Below, piece after piece: positions 17,693 through 26,142 of a stretch of 64,000 bases of DNA. The notes beneath the pieces were generated by a model that was given only the letters and a program-made list of their open reading frames with translations, made no database searches and was not told where the DNA came from. Source of the DNA: Nonomuraea helvata (GTDB lineage Bacteria; Actinomycetota; Actinomycetes; Streptosporangiales; Streptosporangiaceae). Where the stretch lies: contig NZ_BAAAXV010000011.1 in NCBI RefSeq assembly GCF_039535785.1, forward strand, positions 1-64,000, given 5' to 3'. Position 1 is the first letter of the stretch. Each line of letters opens with the position of its first letter. The position numbers and the translations under genes are program-made.

Positions 17693-17982
17693 GTGAGAAG
17701 GCTAGGTCCAAAGCGTGATCAACACCGCGAGATCAACAACCAGCGGGCAGCTTCATGTCAACAGCCACCCCTGGTGAGCAACGACAACCAAGATCGCGAA
17801 GTGTCACTGGAGTACTAGGCCCATATGCTTCGTTTTAGGTGATTCGCCCAGCGTTCGGTTCCAGGCACCCGGAACCAGAACTCCACACGTTCGCGGGTCA
17901 TGCCGAGACCCGAGCACCCAACTGCAAGCCGTCGCGAAAAGTAGCTGGTGTCTCGCTTCAGGTAGTCATACACTAGCAACCT

Positions 17983-19719
17983 ATGTTGGACAAGCTCGAA
18001 CTATTCCGCTACAAGGGATTCGAACGCTTCACGATAAAGTTCGCGCGCAAGAATATTCTTGTTGGCCCCAATAACGCAGGCAAGAGCACCGCAATCTCAG
18101 CGCTACGATTGTGTTCTGCGGCGGTTATCCATGCGAGAAAGAAAACGCCAGCACGGCAATTTCTGGATCCTGCGATCCAACGGCAAGTAGCGGGATTCCT
18201 TCTTTCTGATCTCGCGAAGCGTGAAGCAGAAGGCTTCATCTCAGAAAACGTACGTCATGAATTCCATCACGAAGAGACGAGTAAGCTAGAGCTTCACTTT
18301 TCCGGCAGGGGCATCCTATCCATAGTTTGGCCACCCGGCATGGACCCGCCCTTCTTTTATCTTGACAAACAGCGCGGTACTCTGGCTCGTACAACGACTG
18401 CGGCAGTTGCAGCGACTAGCATGGTGGGAATCGTCCCCATGCTGGTACCAATCGAGCATCAGGAAACAGTCCTCAGCGATAGCCACGTCGCCAGGCATCA
18501 ACTGTCACGCCTAACCAGCAGGCATTTCAGGAACCAGCTCTACCACCTTCGATCACGCGATCAGGCCGCTTACGAAGCATTCACATCTTTCGTCCTGGAT
18601 AACACTCCTGAGCTAGACTCCTTCCGGCTACACGTGAGCGATGGGATAAATCTGGACGTTTACTATCGCGAGGTCGGCGCCCGCACGGAGAAGGAGATTT
18701 TCTGGGCGGGCGACGGATTGCAGATATGGGTTCAGGTCCTATATCACCTCTGGCGCCAACAGGAGAGTGACACACTCGTCCTAGATGAGCCTGATGTGTT
18801 TCTTCATCCAGACCTCCAGCGCCGCCTAGTAGGGATAATCGAAGAGTCTCGCCAGCAGGTCATCTTCGCCACACATGCGCCAGAGATCCTGACAGAGGCA
18901 GCAAGAGAATCGATAATCTGGATCGATCGAACCAAACAAAACTCGAAGCGTGTGCACGATGAATCTCTCCTGAGCGATATAAACCTCAAGCTTGGAAGCG
19001 GATTCAATCTTGGCATGGCCAGGGCGCTTCGAAGTCGAGTAGCTCTTTTTGTTGAGGGCTATGACATGAGAGTGCTCCGCAATATGGCGCGTATCGCACG
19101 CGCGAAACGACTAGCCGGAGAGCGCGGAGTCACTGTTATTCCACTACGCGGCTTCACTAATTGGAGTCACGTTGAACCATTCGCGTGGATGACACGAGAT
19201 CTGCTCGGCGAGGCTATTGAGATATATGTGATTCTGGATCGGGATTATCGCACCAATGAGCAGGTCTACGACGTTACTCACGCACTTCAATCAGCCGGAG
19301 TCCGCCCTCATGTATGGAGAAGAAAAGAGCTTGAGAGTTATCTGCTCGTCCCCTCCGCCATCGCCCGCCTTGTTGATATAGAAGCGGATGAGATAGCCCA
19401 AATTCTGGAGGCGGGTGTGGCGGATGCGCGGGATGGCGTGTTCGCCAACTTCGCCTATGAGCGGAAAAAGACCGACCCCAGCAAGCACGATGTGACTCAT
19501 ACGCAAGAAGCACTTAAGGAGTTCGAGCAGCTCTGGAAAATTCCAGAGAACCGCCTGCACATGAGCCCACCCAAGGATCTACTCAGCCATCTCAACCGTC
19601 ATTTCGCGGCTAACAAGATAAAAACGATATCAACACGAGCGATCTCAAATCGCCTAAGACTCGATGAACTCACATCTGAGATGATTGACCTTTTCTCATC
19701 TATAGAAGAACACCTATAG
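17983..19719 (+). CDS. OLD-family ATP-dependent endonuclease (AAA ATPase + TOPRIM), likely defence cargo
   Basis: 578 residues. The N-terminal ABC-type ATPase has Walker A GPNNAGKST (28-36), a signature-like WAGDGLQIWVQ, Walker B TLVLDEPDVFLHPD (D268/E269) and the switch histidine in ATHAPEIL (about 297). The C-terminal TOPRIM has E358 in LFVEGYD and D419/D421 in VILDRDYR, then the RRKELESYLL segment usual in OLD and GajA-like nucleases. No UvrD-like GajB, reverse transcriptase or second toxin gene is adjacent, so it resembles a stand-alone class-1 OLD nuclease. Base composition is clearly more AT-rich than its surroundings, a sign of separate transfer. Confidence 0.85.
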   Translation: MLDKLELFRYKGFERFTIKFARKNILVGPNNAGKSTAISALRLCSAAVIHARKKTPARQFLDPAIQRQVAGFLLSDLAKREAEGFISENVRHEFHHEETSKLELHFSGRGILSIVWPPGMDPPFFYLDKQRGTLARTTTAAVAATSMVGIVPMLVPIEHQETVLSDSHVARHQLSRLTSRHFRNQLYHLRSRDQAAYEAFTSFVLDNTPELDSFRLHVSDGINLDVYYREVGARTEKEIFWAGDGLQIWVQVLYHLWRQQESDTLVLDEPDVFLHPDLQRRLVGIIEESRQQVIFATHAPEILTEAARESIIWIDRTKQNSKRVHDESLLSDINLKLGSGFNLGMARALRSRVALFVEGYDMRVLRNMARIARAKRLAGERGVTVIPLRGFTNWSHVEPFAWMTRDLLGEAIEIYVILDRDYRTNEQVYDVTHALQSAGVRPHVWRRKELESYLLVPSAIARLVDIEADEIAQILEAGVADARDGVFANFAYERKKTDPSKHDVTHTQEALKEFEQLWKIPENRLHMSPPKDLLSHLNRHFAANKIKTISTRAISNRLRLDELTSEMIDLFSSIEEHL

Positions 19720-19763
19720 ATAGGCATGCCTAGACCTCAGCGTCGAAGGATATCTCAGATGAT

Positions 19764-20096
19764 CACCTCGTACGCCGTCGACTCACCGCGTAGCGGCAGC
19801 GGGCCGGGGACGGAGTGTCAAGCCCGGCTTCGCGTGTACGTCCGCCGGTCGCCGTTCCTCGATCACGTGTTGTCCTGCGGTTAGAGCCGGGCTTGATGCG
19901 GAGGAGCCGGGCTGCTGGGCTTGCCTGAGTCGATGGTGTGCGAGGTGACCCCACCTCGGGGGCAGAGCGCTCCCGCCGGAGGCATGAGGGTCGAAGAGTC
20001 CCCCGTTCCTGGTGAGTGGAGCGGCCGGCGCCCATGCGAAGCACCCGGATGGCCGCGAAGCGGTGGGAGCCGGCGGCGGAACGGCGGCGACGGCGC
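19764..20096. repeat. ~330-bp dispersed repeat, copy B
   Basis: Direct-orientation homologue of 4,207-4,536. It begins 44 bp after the stop of the OLD-type gene and ends about 100 bp before the IS110 transposase stop. Copy B differs from copy A by dispersed changes, so both have existed for some time. Confidence 0.7.
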
Positions 20097-20202
20097 GGAG
20101 ATCGGTCACGGAAGGTGTACGGTGGCGCGGCGACCGTGCGGTGGTACGGCCCGAGCCGCTGCCGCCCGGGACCGGCCCCCAGACATCCCATGCGCTTAGA
20201 TG

Positions 20203-21456
20203 TCAAGCCGCGATCTTGGATGTCTTTTCCGATCTCTGCCGGGGCTCGCCTTCCGTGCGATGCGACCAGGCGGTTGCTTCGTCGTATTTGGTGCGTGTTT
20301 TCAGGCATCCGTGGAGGATCCCCACGAGCCGGTTGGCGAGTTGGCGCAGAGCTGCGTGATGACCTACGTCGCGTGTTCGCAGCTCGTCATAGTAGGCGCG
20401 GGCACCTGGTGAGGCGCTCAGCGCGGCGAATGCCTGAGCCCCCAGGGCATCGATGAGCCTGTCGTTGTGCACGAATCGTGCCAGCACGACCTTCTTCTTG
20501 CCGGAGGCCCTGGTGATCGGGCTGGTCCCGGCATAGTTCCTGCGGGATTTGGCGTTGTCGTACCGGTCGGGGTCGTCGCCGAACTCACCCAACACCCGGG
20601 CACCGAGTAGGTGTCCCAGCCCAGGTTGGCTGAGGTAGATCTCAGCGTCCGGGTGCCGGCCAAAATGTGCCTCGACCTGGTCTTCCATGGTCTTGATCTG
20701 CTCGTTCAAGGTAGCCAGGATCGCTGCTTGGGCGCGCACCGAGGCGGCGTATGCGGCAGTGACGACCTCAGGCTGGCTCAGATGGCGAGCCTGCAGAGCC
20801 ACCTGTATCGCCGCTGCCTTGTCGGCCACGTTACGCCGCCGGGCTCGCCTGAGTGCCGCGCTGATCTGCTCAAAGGTCAGTTCGGCCGCCGAAGCCGGAT
20901 CTGGTGCCGTAACCAGCAGTTCCAGGGTGTCTGCCCTGGACAGATCATCGAAGGCGGCCAGAGCTGCGGGAAAGTACTCTCGCAGTGCATGGCGTAGCCG
21001 CTGCACGTGGCGGGTGCGCTCCCAGACCAGCGTCTTATGCGCCCGGGCCACCACCTTGATCGCCTCCCCCTGAGGAGTATCACCGGCGATCACGCGATGC
21101 TGGTGCCGATCGGTTCGCACCATGTCGGCCAGTGTGCGCGCGTCCGCGGCATCACTCTTGGCCCCCGATACGCTGTGCCGCTCGCGGTAACGTGCCACCG
21201 ACAACGGATTCACCGCATACACCCGGTAGCCCGCCGCGATCAACGCCTGCACCCACGGACCTCGATCGGTTTCAATGCCGATCACCACCTGATCCGCCTC
21301 TACGCCCTCAGCCACATGCCGGCCGATCAACTCATGCAGTTTCGCGATCCCGGCAACGCCTTCCTCCAACCGCGCCTTGCCCAGCCGTCGCCCCGTCTCG
21401 TCTTGCAACTCGACATCATGGTGCTCCTCAGCCCAGTCATCCCCGACGAACAGCAC
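20203..21456 (-). CDS. IS110-family transposase (DEDD recombinase)
   Basis: From GTG 21456, preceded by AGGAGG, the 417-residue product starts LFVGDDWAEEHHDVELQDET. The DEDD (RuvC-like) domain has D6/D7, the E of VVIGIETDRGPWVQALIAAG and GAKSDAADARTLADMVRTDR. The C-terminal transposase_20 domain holds QPGLGHLLGARVLGEFGDDP and the serine region RRNYAGTSPITRASGKKK. IS110 enzymes are guided by a bridge RNA from the end next to the transposase start. The frame is intact. Confidence 0.92.
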   Translation of the reverse strand: MLFVGDDWAEEHHDVELQDETGRRLGKARLEEGVAGIAKLHELIGRHVAEGVEADQVVIGIETDRGPWVQALIAAGYRVYAVNPLSVARYRERHSVSGAKSDAADARTLADMVRTDRHQHRVIAGDTPQGEAIKVVARAHKTLVWERTRHVQRLRHALREYFPAALAAFDDLSRADTLELLVTAPDPASAAELTFEQISAALRRARRRNVADKAAAIQVALQARHLSQPEVVTAAYAASVRAQAAILATLNEQIKTMEDQVEAHFGRHPDAEIYLSQPGLGHLLGARVLGEFGDDPDRYDNAKSRRNYAGTSPITRASGKKKVVLARFVHNDRLIDALGAQAFAALSASPGARAYYDELRTRDVGHHAALRQLANRLVGILHGCLKTRTKYDEATAWSHRTEGEPRQRSEKTSKIAA

Positions 21457-21700
21457 CTCAGTTCCTCCTACCCATGGACGGCAACCTGGTTCAGCAGCTC
21501 GCGGGAGGACTGTCCCAACCTAATGATCTAGTGCTCAAGACCGACTGCCTGGCACGACATCCCATCAGCGATCAACCCTCCCGACCACCGACAGGGGCAC
21601 GATCTGGGGGTAGAACTCCCGAAAGGTCCCGGCCGCACGAGTGCTCACCTGCCGACGGCTACTGTCACCGAGTCTGCCCCAGCTCGAAGCCGACCCGGTA
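21457..21700 (-). ncRNA. Candidate bridge RNA region of the IS110 element
   Basis: The stretch of about 240 bp upstream of the transposase start has no gene. In IS110-group elements the bridge RNA that pairs with donor and target is encoded there. I did not resolve its two loops, so boundaries are only approximate. Confidence 0.35.
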
Positions 21701-21800
21701 GCTCTCATTAGGCCGCACGCCCGGACGGCGAGCGGGCGCGGGGCCGTGCGCACGGCGCGGAGCGCCGTCGCCTTGAACCAGTAAAGAAACTCTGAGCCAC

Positions 21801-22226
21801 TCAGACCTGTGCTGTCTGAGCTGTGCTGTCGAGTCTCATGCCCCACACCGAAACCTCAGTAGTGACCTTGAGGTTGCCGAGCGGGTCAGCCCTGATCAGC
21901 TCCTCCACGAGCGCCTCCGGAGAGAGGCCGGGCGGCCCATAGTGGGCGTACCACTTCTGACCATCGATTGTGGAGACGGAGATGCGTTGCTCATCGTCGA
22001 TAAGAGTCGCTTCGCGTACCTTGCCTTCACGCGCCTTCTGAAGAATGAACGAGATATCACGCTTGTCGTAAGGGTCGTATGTTGCGAAAGCCACACACGC
22101 ACCAGCAAGTACATGCGCAATGACCAGCATCGTCAGCAGCTTGACTCTTGGCCTAGAAGGGCTGCGCTCCAATAAGGGATTGACCACGGCACCTCTTTCG
22201 TTCGGCTGGTCACCCATGCCATGCAC
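21801..22226 (-). CDS. Single-pass membrane protein, FtsH_ext-like
   Basis: About 141 residues, with a hydrophobic helix KLLTMLVIAHVLAGACVAFA (about 29-48). An external domain follows with DISFILQKAREGKVREATLI, the RISVSTIDGQKWYAHYGPPG beta hairpin, and EALVEELIRADPLG. The pattern (a VREATLI-type strand followed by a DGxxYxxxxP strand) resembles the periplasmic FtsH_ext domain, here without the AAA protease. The start could also be the internal GTG of VVNPLLERSP. It lies between the IS110 element and the GntR gene; its role in the AICE is unknown. Confidence 0.55.
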   Translation of the reverse strand: MHGMGDQPNERGAVVNPLLERSPSRPRVKLLTMLVIAHVLAGACVAFATYDPYDKRDISFILQKAREGKVREATLIDDEQRISVSTIDGQKWYAHYGPPGLSPEALVEELIRADPLGNLKVTTEVSVWGMRLDSTAQTAQV

Positions 22227-22302
22227 CTTCGTCGCAAAACGACGAGGATTGCACTGAGACCGTTTAGGAAGGCCAAAAGTATCCCACGGCTGGCAGTGAC
22301 AA

Positions 22303-23172
22303 CTAGATCACGAGGTCTATGCCGTTGTCGCTGAGTTCCTGCGGTGTGAAGTCGGCTTCGGCGTTGTCGGCGAGTTCGCGGTGGTAGCCGATCTCGTAGC
22401 GGTTGGCGGGGGCTTTGACCTCGGTGACCTCAATGGGGTGGCCGTTGGGGTGGGCCATGGTTCGGCGGATGATGAGGACGGCTTCGGCGTAGTCCATGCC
22501 GAGGGCGGTTCGTTCGTCTTCGTAGGCGATGCGGGCGGTGGTGAGGGTCATCCATCGGATGGGGCCGTGTTCTCGGATGAGGGACTGGTAGAAGAGGCCT
22601 GGGCGCTTGCGGTACTGGGCGTGGCGCTTGGGGTCGTCGTAGTCGGCGAGCATGTCGGCGTTGGTGTAGGAGTTGATCTCCAGGCGGGCCGATGCGCCGT
22701 GAATGGCGGCGGTGTGGCCTCGGTGCCACATGCTGCGGCGGTGGATGACCGGGTGGCCGGGGCGGACGCTGAGCATGATCGCGACGTCGCGGTTGGCGGT
22801 GGTCTTCTCGCCGGTGAACAGCGGGGTCTCCTGGTCGCGTTGGGCGAGGTCCCACCCGAAGGCTTGGACATCCGGGTGGTTGCCGGGGGCGGCGAGGTCG
22901 GGCCGGTCTCGGTCGGTGATGAGGATGGTGCGGCGTTCGGGCATGGGGCGGACGAAGGAGCCACGTCCGCGCATGACGTAGGCCAGTCCTTCGGAGACGA
23001 GGGTGTCGATGGCCTTGCGGGCGGTGGGGCGGGAGACGTCGTACTTCCTGACGAGTTCGGGTTCGCTGGGCAGTGCGCCGCCGGGGGGATAGCGCCCGTC
23101 CAGGATGGCGGCTCGTAGGTCGGTGGCGATGACGCGCCAGCGGGCATCCTTGTCGTCGGTGGCGATCTCCAT
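22303..23172 (-). CDS. GntR/HutC-family regulator, KorSA-like
   Basis: 289 residues. The N-terminal winged HTH (about 11-75) reads RWRVIATDLRAAILDGRYPP, SEPELVRKYDVSRPTARKAI, DTLVSEGLAYVMRGRGSFVR. A UTRA-type effector domain follows (ARLEINSYTNADMLADYDDP, EAVLIIRRTMAHPNGHPIEV). KorSA of pSAM2 belongs to this family and represses pra and thereby rep-xis-int. Here the gene is divergent from repSA with a strong inverted repeat in the spacer, so it very likely represses both itself and the replication/integration operon. Confidence 0.88.
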   Translation of the reverse strand: MEIATDDKDARWRVIATDLRAAILDGRYPPGGALPSEPELVRKYDVSRPTARKAIDTLVSEGLAYVMRGRGSFVRPMPERRTILITDRDRPDLAAPGNHPDVQAFGWDLAQRDQETPLFTGEKTTANRDVAIMLSVRPGHPVIHRRSMWHRGHTAAIHGASARLEINSYTNADMLADYDDPKRHAQYRKRPGLFYQSLIREHGPIRWMTLTTARIAYEDERTALGMDYAEAVLIIRRTMAHPNGHPIEVTEVKAPANRYEIGYHRELADNAEADFTPQELSDNGIDLVI

Positions 23173-23202
23173 GGTGGCCTTCCTCGGTAAATCCTCACGA
23201 CT

Positions 23203-23257
23203 ACTTGTACTACAGGTTGACGAGCAAGCGCCATGTCTGTCAACCTGTAGTACAAGT
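23203..23257. promoter_or_regulatory. Operator between korSA-like gene and repSA
   Basis: Perfect 18-bp arms ACTTGTACTACAGGTTGA and TCAACCTGTAGTACAAGT are separated by 19 bp. The left arm is 31 bp from the GntR start and the right arm 26 bp from repSA. The TGTACTACA core resembles GntR/HutC half-sites. A GAAGGAGG ribosome-binding site for repSA follows. Confidence 0.7.
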
Positions 23258-23282
23258 GGTCCTATGAAGGAGGTGGTGCCCT

Positions 23283-24764
23283 ATGAGCAAGGAGGAACAG
23301 CGCGACGATCAGCCATCCGGCGCCGAGTGGATGGCCGATTTGGCCCGCCTGGTCAACGCGCCGGGCTATGGGCGGTGGCGCTCCATGGTCGCGGCGACCG
23401 GCGGATGCGCCCATCCGGTGCACCTGGCCGGACAGTCGATGATCGTGGACGCGAGCACGGGTGAGATGCTGCATGCGTACACAACCGATGGTGAGCCTTC
23501 GGGGCATCTCCTGGTGGCCTGCGGCAACCGGCGCGTCTCGGTGTGCCCGGCATGCTCGCAGACCTACCAGGCCGACACCTTCCACCTGATCAGGGCGGGC
23601 CTGTCTGGCGGCAAGGGCGTGCCCGAGACGGTCAGCGCGCACCCCCGGGCGTTCGTCACCCTGACCGCCCCCTCCCTCGGCCCCGTCCACTCGCACCGCG
23701 ACGGCCGTCCCTGCCGTCCCCGCAACCGCGACAGGCTGTGTGAGCATGGGCGGCCGGTCGGTTGCCACCTCCGGCACGACTCACACGACGAACGGCTCGG
23801 CCAGCCGATCTGCCCCGACTGCTACGACTACACGGGCGCGGTGCTGTGGCAGGCACACGCAGGCGCGCTGTGGCACCGGTTCGCCCTCGGCCTCAGGCAA
23901 GAGCTGGCCGTCCAGACCGGGATGAGTCGCCGTGCCTTCGCTGAGCAGGTCAAGGTGTCCTTCGCCAAGGTAGCCGAGTATCAACGGCGCGGCCTGATCC
24001 ACTTCCACGCCATCATCCGCCTCGACGGCGCCGCCGGACCGAGCCAGCCGCCACCCGACTGGGCCGACCACCACATGCTCATCCAGGCGATCCCACCCGC
24101 CGTGCGGCATGTCACCGTGACCACACCGCCGAGCGATCTCGGGCGATGGACCCTCACCTGGGGCGACCAGCTCGACATCCGCCCCATCCTGATCGACTCC
24201 AGCGCCGACGGGCTCAGCGAACGAGCCGTCGCCTCCTATATCGCCAAGTACGCCACCAAGGGTGCCGAAGCCTCCAGCACCGTCGATCACCGCCTGTCCT
24301 GCCGGGCCTGCGCCGGACGCGGGCGGCTGAGCCTGATGGCCGCCTGCGGACACTGCCACGGCACGGGCCTCAAGCCCGGCCTGAACCTGGATGCCTTGCC
24401 CGTCACCGAGCACGCGCGGCGCATGATCCGCACCTGCTGGGACCTCGGCGGACGTTCTGAGTTCAGGGCGCTCCGGCTCCGCCCTTGGGCGCACATGCTC
24501 GGCTTTCGCGGCCACTTCTCCAGTAAGAGCCGCGCCTACTCGCTCAACCTCACCGACCTGCGTAACGCTCGTGCCGCCCATCGCGCGGCCGAAGCCCGCG
24601 AGCGTCACGGCCTGCCCGCCCTCGGCGACGCCACCACGCTCGTCCTGGGCCACTGGCGGTTCGCCGGAATCGGCTACACCCCCGGCGAAGCGATCATGGC
24701 CGAACACATCCGCCAGCGTGTCCAGACCGCCCGCAAGATCGCGGCAGATCAGGCGGATGGATGA
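23283..24764 (+). CDS. repSA: RepSA-family replication initiator of the AICE
   Basis: 493 residues. It is a rolling-circle-type initiator: an HUH motif GLIHFHAIIRLDG (H240/H242) and the nicking tyrosine region ASYIAKYATKGAEA (Y319/Y323). Zinc-finger-like pairs CPACSQTYQAD and CPDCYDYTG lie N-terminally, and CRACAGRG/CGHCHGTG lies near residue 340. It nicks its own origin to start replication of the excised element. It overlaps xis by four bases (ATGA) and is preceded by a strong GAAGGAGG. The origin itself could lie within or just before the gene, as in pSAM2; I cannot place it. Confidence 0.92.
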   Translation: MSKEEQRDDQPSGAEWMADLARLVNAPGYGRWRSMVAATGGCAHPVHLAGQSMIVDASTGEMLHAYTTDGEPSGHLLVACGNRRVSVCPACSQTYQADTFHLIRAGLSGGKGVPETVSAHPRAFVTLTAPSLGPVHSHRDGRPCRPRNRDRLCEHGRPVGCHLRHDSHDERLGQPICPDCYDYTGAVLWQAHAGALWHRFALGLRQELAVQTGMSRRAFAEQVKVSFAKVAEYQRRGLIHFHAIIRLDGAAGPSQPPPDWADHHMLIQAIPPAVRHVTVTTPPSDLGRWTLTWGDQLDIRPILIDSSADGLSERAVASYIAKYATKGAEASSTVDHRLSCRACAGRGRLSLMAACGHCHGTGLKPGLNLDALPVTEHARRMIRTCWDLGGRSEFRALRLRPWAHMLGFRGHFSSKSRAYSLNLTDLRNARAAHRAAEARERHGLPALGDATTLVLGHWRFAGIGYTPGEAIMAEHIRQRVQTARKIAADQADG

Positions 24765-24961
24765 CCCCACCCCTACCCGCCCACGACCGGCGGCTCTACC
24801 GCGTCTGCGAGGCCATGTACCTGCTCAGCCTCAGCCGAAGCGTGATCTACGAACTGATCCGCTCAGGACGTCTCCGTTCCGTGACCCAGGGGCGTACCCG
24901 GCTCATCCCCGCCTCAGCCATAGAGGACTACATCTCCCTACTCGAACAGGAGGCTTCATGA
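24761..24961 (+). CDS. xis: Excisionase (HTH_17/MerR-like)
   Basis: A 66-residue DNA-binding protein: RLYRVCEAMYLLSLSRSVIY, ELIRSGRLRSVTQGRTRLIP, ASAIEDYISLLEQEAS. This is the usual helix-turn-helix_17 fold of AICE Xis proteins that direct the integrase to excision. It overlaps repSA and int by four bases each (ATGA both times), so all three are co-translated. Confidence 0.9.
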   Translation: MTPPLPAHDRRLYRVCEAMYLLSLSRSVIYELIRSGRLRSVTQGRTRLIPASAIEDYISLLEQEAS

Positions 24962-26142
24962 CCGAACGACGCAGCCGAGGAGACGGCGGCTTGCACTGGG
25001 ACGAGCAGCGGCAACGCTGGATCGCCTCGGTGACGGTCGGCTACACCCCGGCCGGCAAGCGCATCGTCAAGAAAGCCAGCGGCAAGACCAAGACCGAAGC
25101 CAAGGCCAAGCTCAAAGAGATCGTCCGCGACCATGAGGACGGCCTCGCCATCGCGCCCACCAACTACACGGTGGCCAATGCGGTCCGCTACTGGCTTCAG
25201 CACGGCCTCGGCGGGCGTTCTCCCGCAACCGTCAAGATGTACAACACCTACGCCGACACGCACGTGATCCCCGCCCTCGGTGCCCGTAAGCTGCGGGATC
25301 TGTCCGTGGAAGACGTTGACAAGTGGCTGGCCAGCAAGACGGGCGAGCTGGGCACTCGGTCACTCAAGCTGATCCACGGCATCCTCAACCGGGCGGTCAA
25401 GAGCGCGATGCGTCGCGACAAGGTGAAGCGCAACGTCGTGGACCTCTGCGACATCCCGGAGGGGCGCGCGGGTCGTCCGTCGAAGGCCCTGACGCTGGCT
25501 CAAGCTCTCGCCGTCCTCACACAGGCCGAGGGGAGCGGGGAGCGCATGCGGGCCTACATCGTTCTCTCGCTGCTGATCGGCGCTCGTACGGAGGAACTGA
25601 GGGCGCTGCTCTGGTCGCACGTCGTGGCCTACGACGAGGCTCGGGCCGCGTGGCTGCCGGTGGGGGAGACGGGCTGGGAACACGAGGAGTTCGCGATCTA
25701 CGTCTGGCGGTCCGTCCGGCAGAAGGGCGACACCAAGACGGTGAAGTCCCGTCGGTCGCTCAAGCTGCCCCGGCGCTGCGTGGAGGCGCTGTGCCTGCTC
25801 AAGGAAGCCCAAGAGATCGCGCAGGAGAAGGGAGGAGATCGCTGGAAGGGTTCGGATCTCGTGTTCTGCACGCGGACCGGCACGCCCGTCACGGCCCACA
25901 ACGTACGGCGTGACTTCCGGAAGGTCGTGGAGGCGGCCGGGCTCAGCGGACGGGAGTGGTCGCCTCGCGAGCTGCGGCACAGCTTTGTGTCCGTGCTGTC
26001 AGACTCCGGCGTCCCCATCGAGGACATCTCGCGCCTGGTCGGGCACTCCAACACGGTGGTAACCGAGACGGTCTATCGACACCAGATCAGGCCCGTGATC
26101 ATGCAGGGAGCTGCGGCGATGGGCAAGATCTTCGGGAGTTAG
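24958..26142 (+). CDS. int: Tyrosine-recombinase integrase of the AICE
   Basis: 394 residues. An N-terminal Arm-DNA-binding-like domain (GGLHWDEQRQRWIASVTVGY) precedes the SAM-like domain (VANAVRYWLQHGLGGRSPAT) and the catalytic domain: R210 in GARTEELRALLW, the RELRHSF box (R340), GHSNTVV with H363, and nucleophile Y373 in ETVYRH. The stop lies 57 bp from attR, where two TTAGTCACTCA boxes could bind the arm domain. It integrates the element into the tRNA-Val 3' half and, with Xis, removes it. Confidence 0.95.
   Translation: MTERRSRGDGGLHWDEQRQRWIASVTVGYTPAGKRIVKKASGKTKTEAKAKLKEIVRDHEDGLAIAPTNYTVANAVRYWLQHGLGGRSPATVKMYNTYADTHVIPALGARKLRDLSVEDVDKWLASKTGELGTRSLKLIHGILNRAVKSAMRRDKVKRNVVDLCDIPEGRAGRPSKALTLAQALAVLTQAEGSGERMRAYIVLSLLIGARTEELRALLWSHVVAYDEARAAWLPVGETGWEHEEFAIYVWRSVRQKGDTKTVKSRRSLKLPRRCVEALCLLKEAQEIAQEKGGDRWKGSDLVFCTRTGTPVTAHNVRRDFRKVVEAAGLSGREWSPRELRHSFVSVLSDSGVPIEDISRLVGHSNTVVTETVYRHQIRPVIMQGAAAMGKIFGS

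Larger units (their letters stand above)
15491..17814 (-). mobile_element. IS701-family element with a passenger gene
   Basis: Its ends are inverted repeats of about 30 bp with two mismatches; each begins TACTCCAGTGACA and continues TTCGCGATC and TGGTTG. CTAG flanks both sides (15487-15490 and 17815-17818). At 2.3 kb it is longer than a simple IS701 because it holds a second gene (17,078-17,692) besides the transposase. Confidence 0.75.

Noticed and set aside
17983..19719. Gabija system
   Set aside because: No UvrD-like helicase (GajB) is next to the OLD-type gene; an IS and a repeat flank it.
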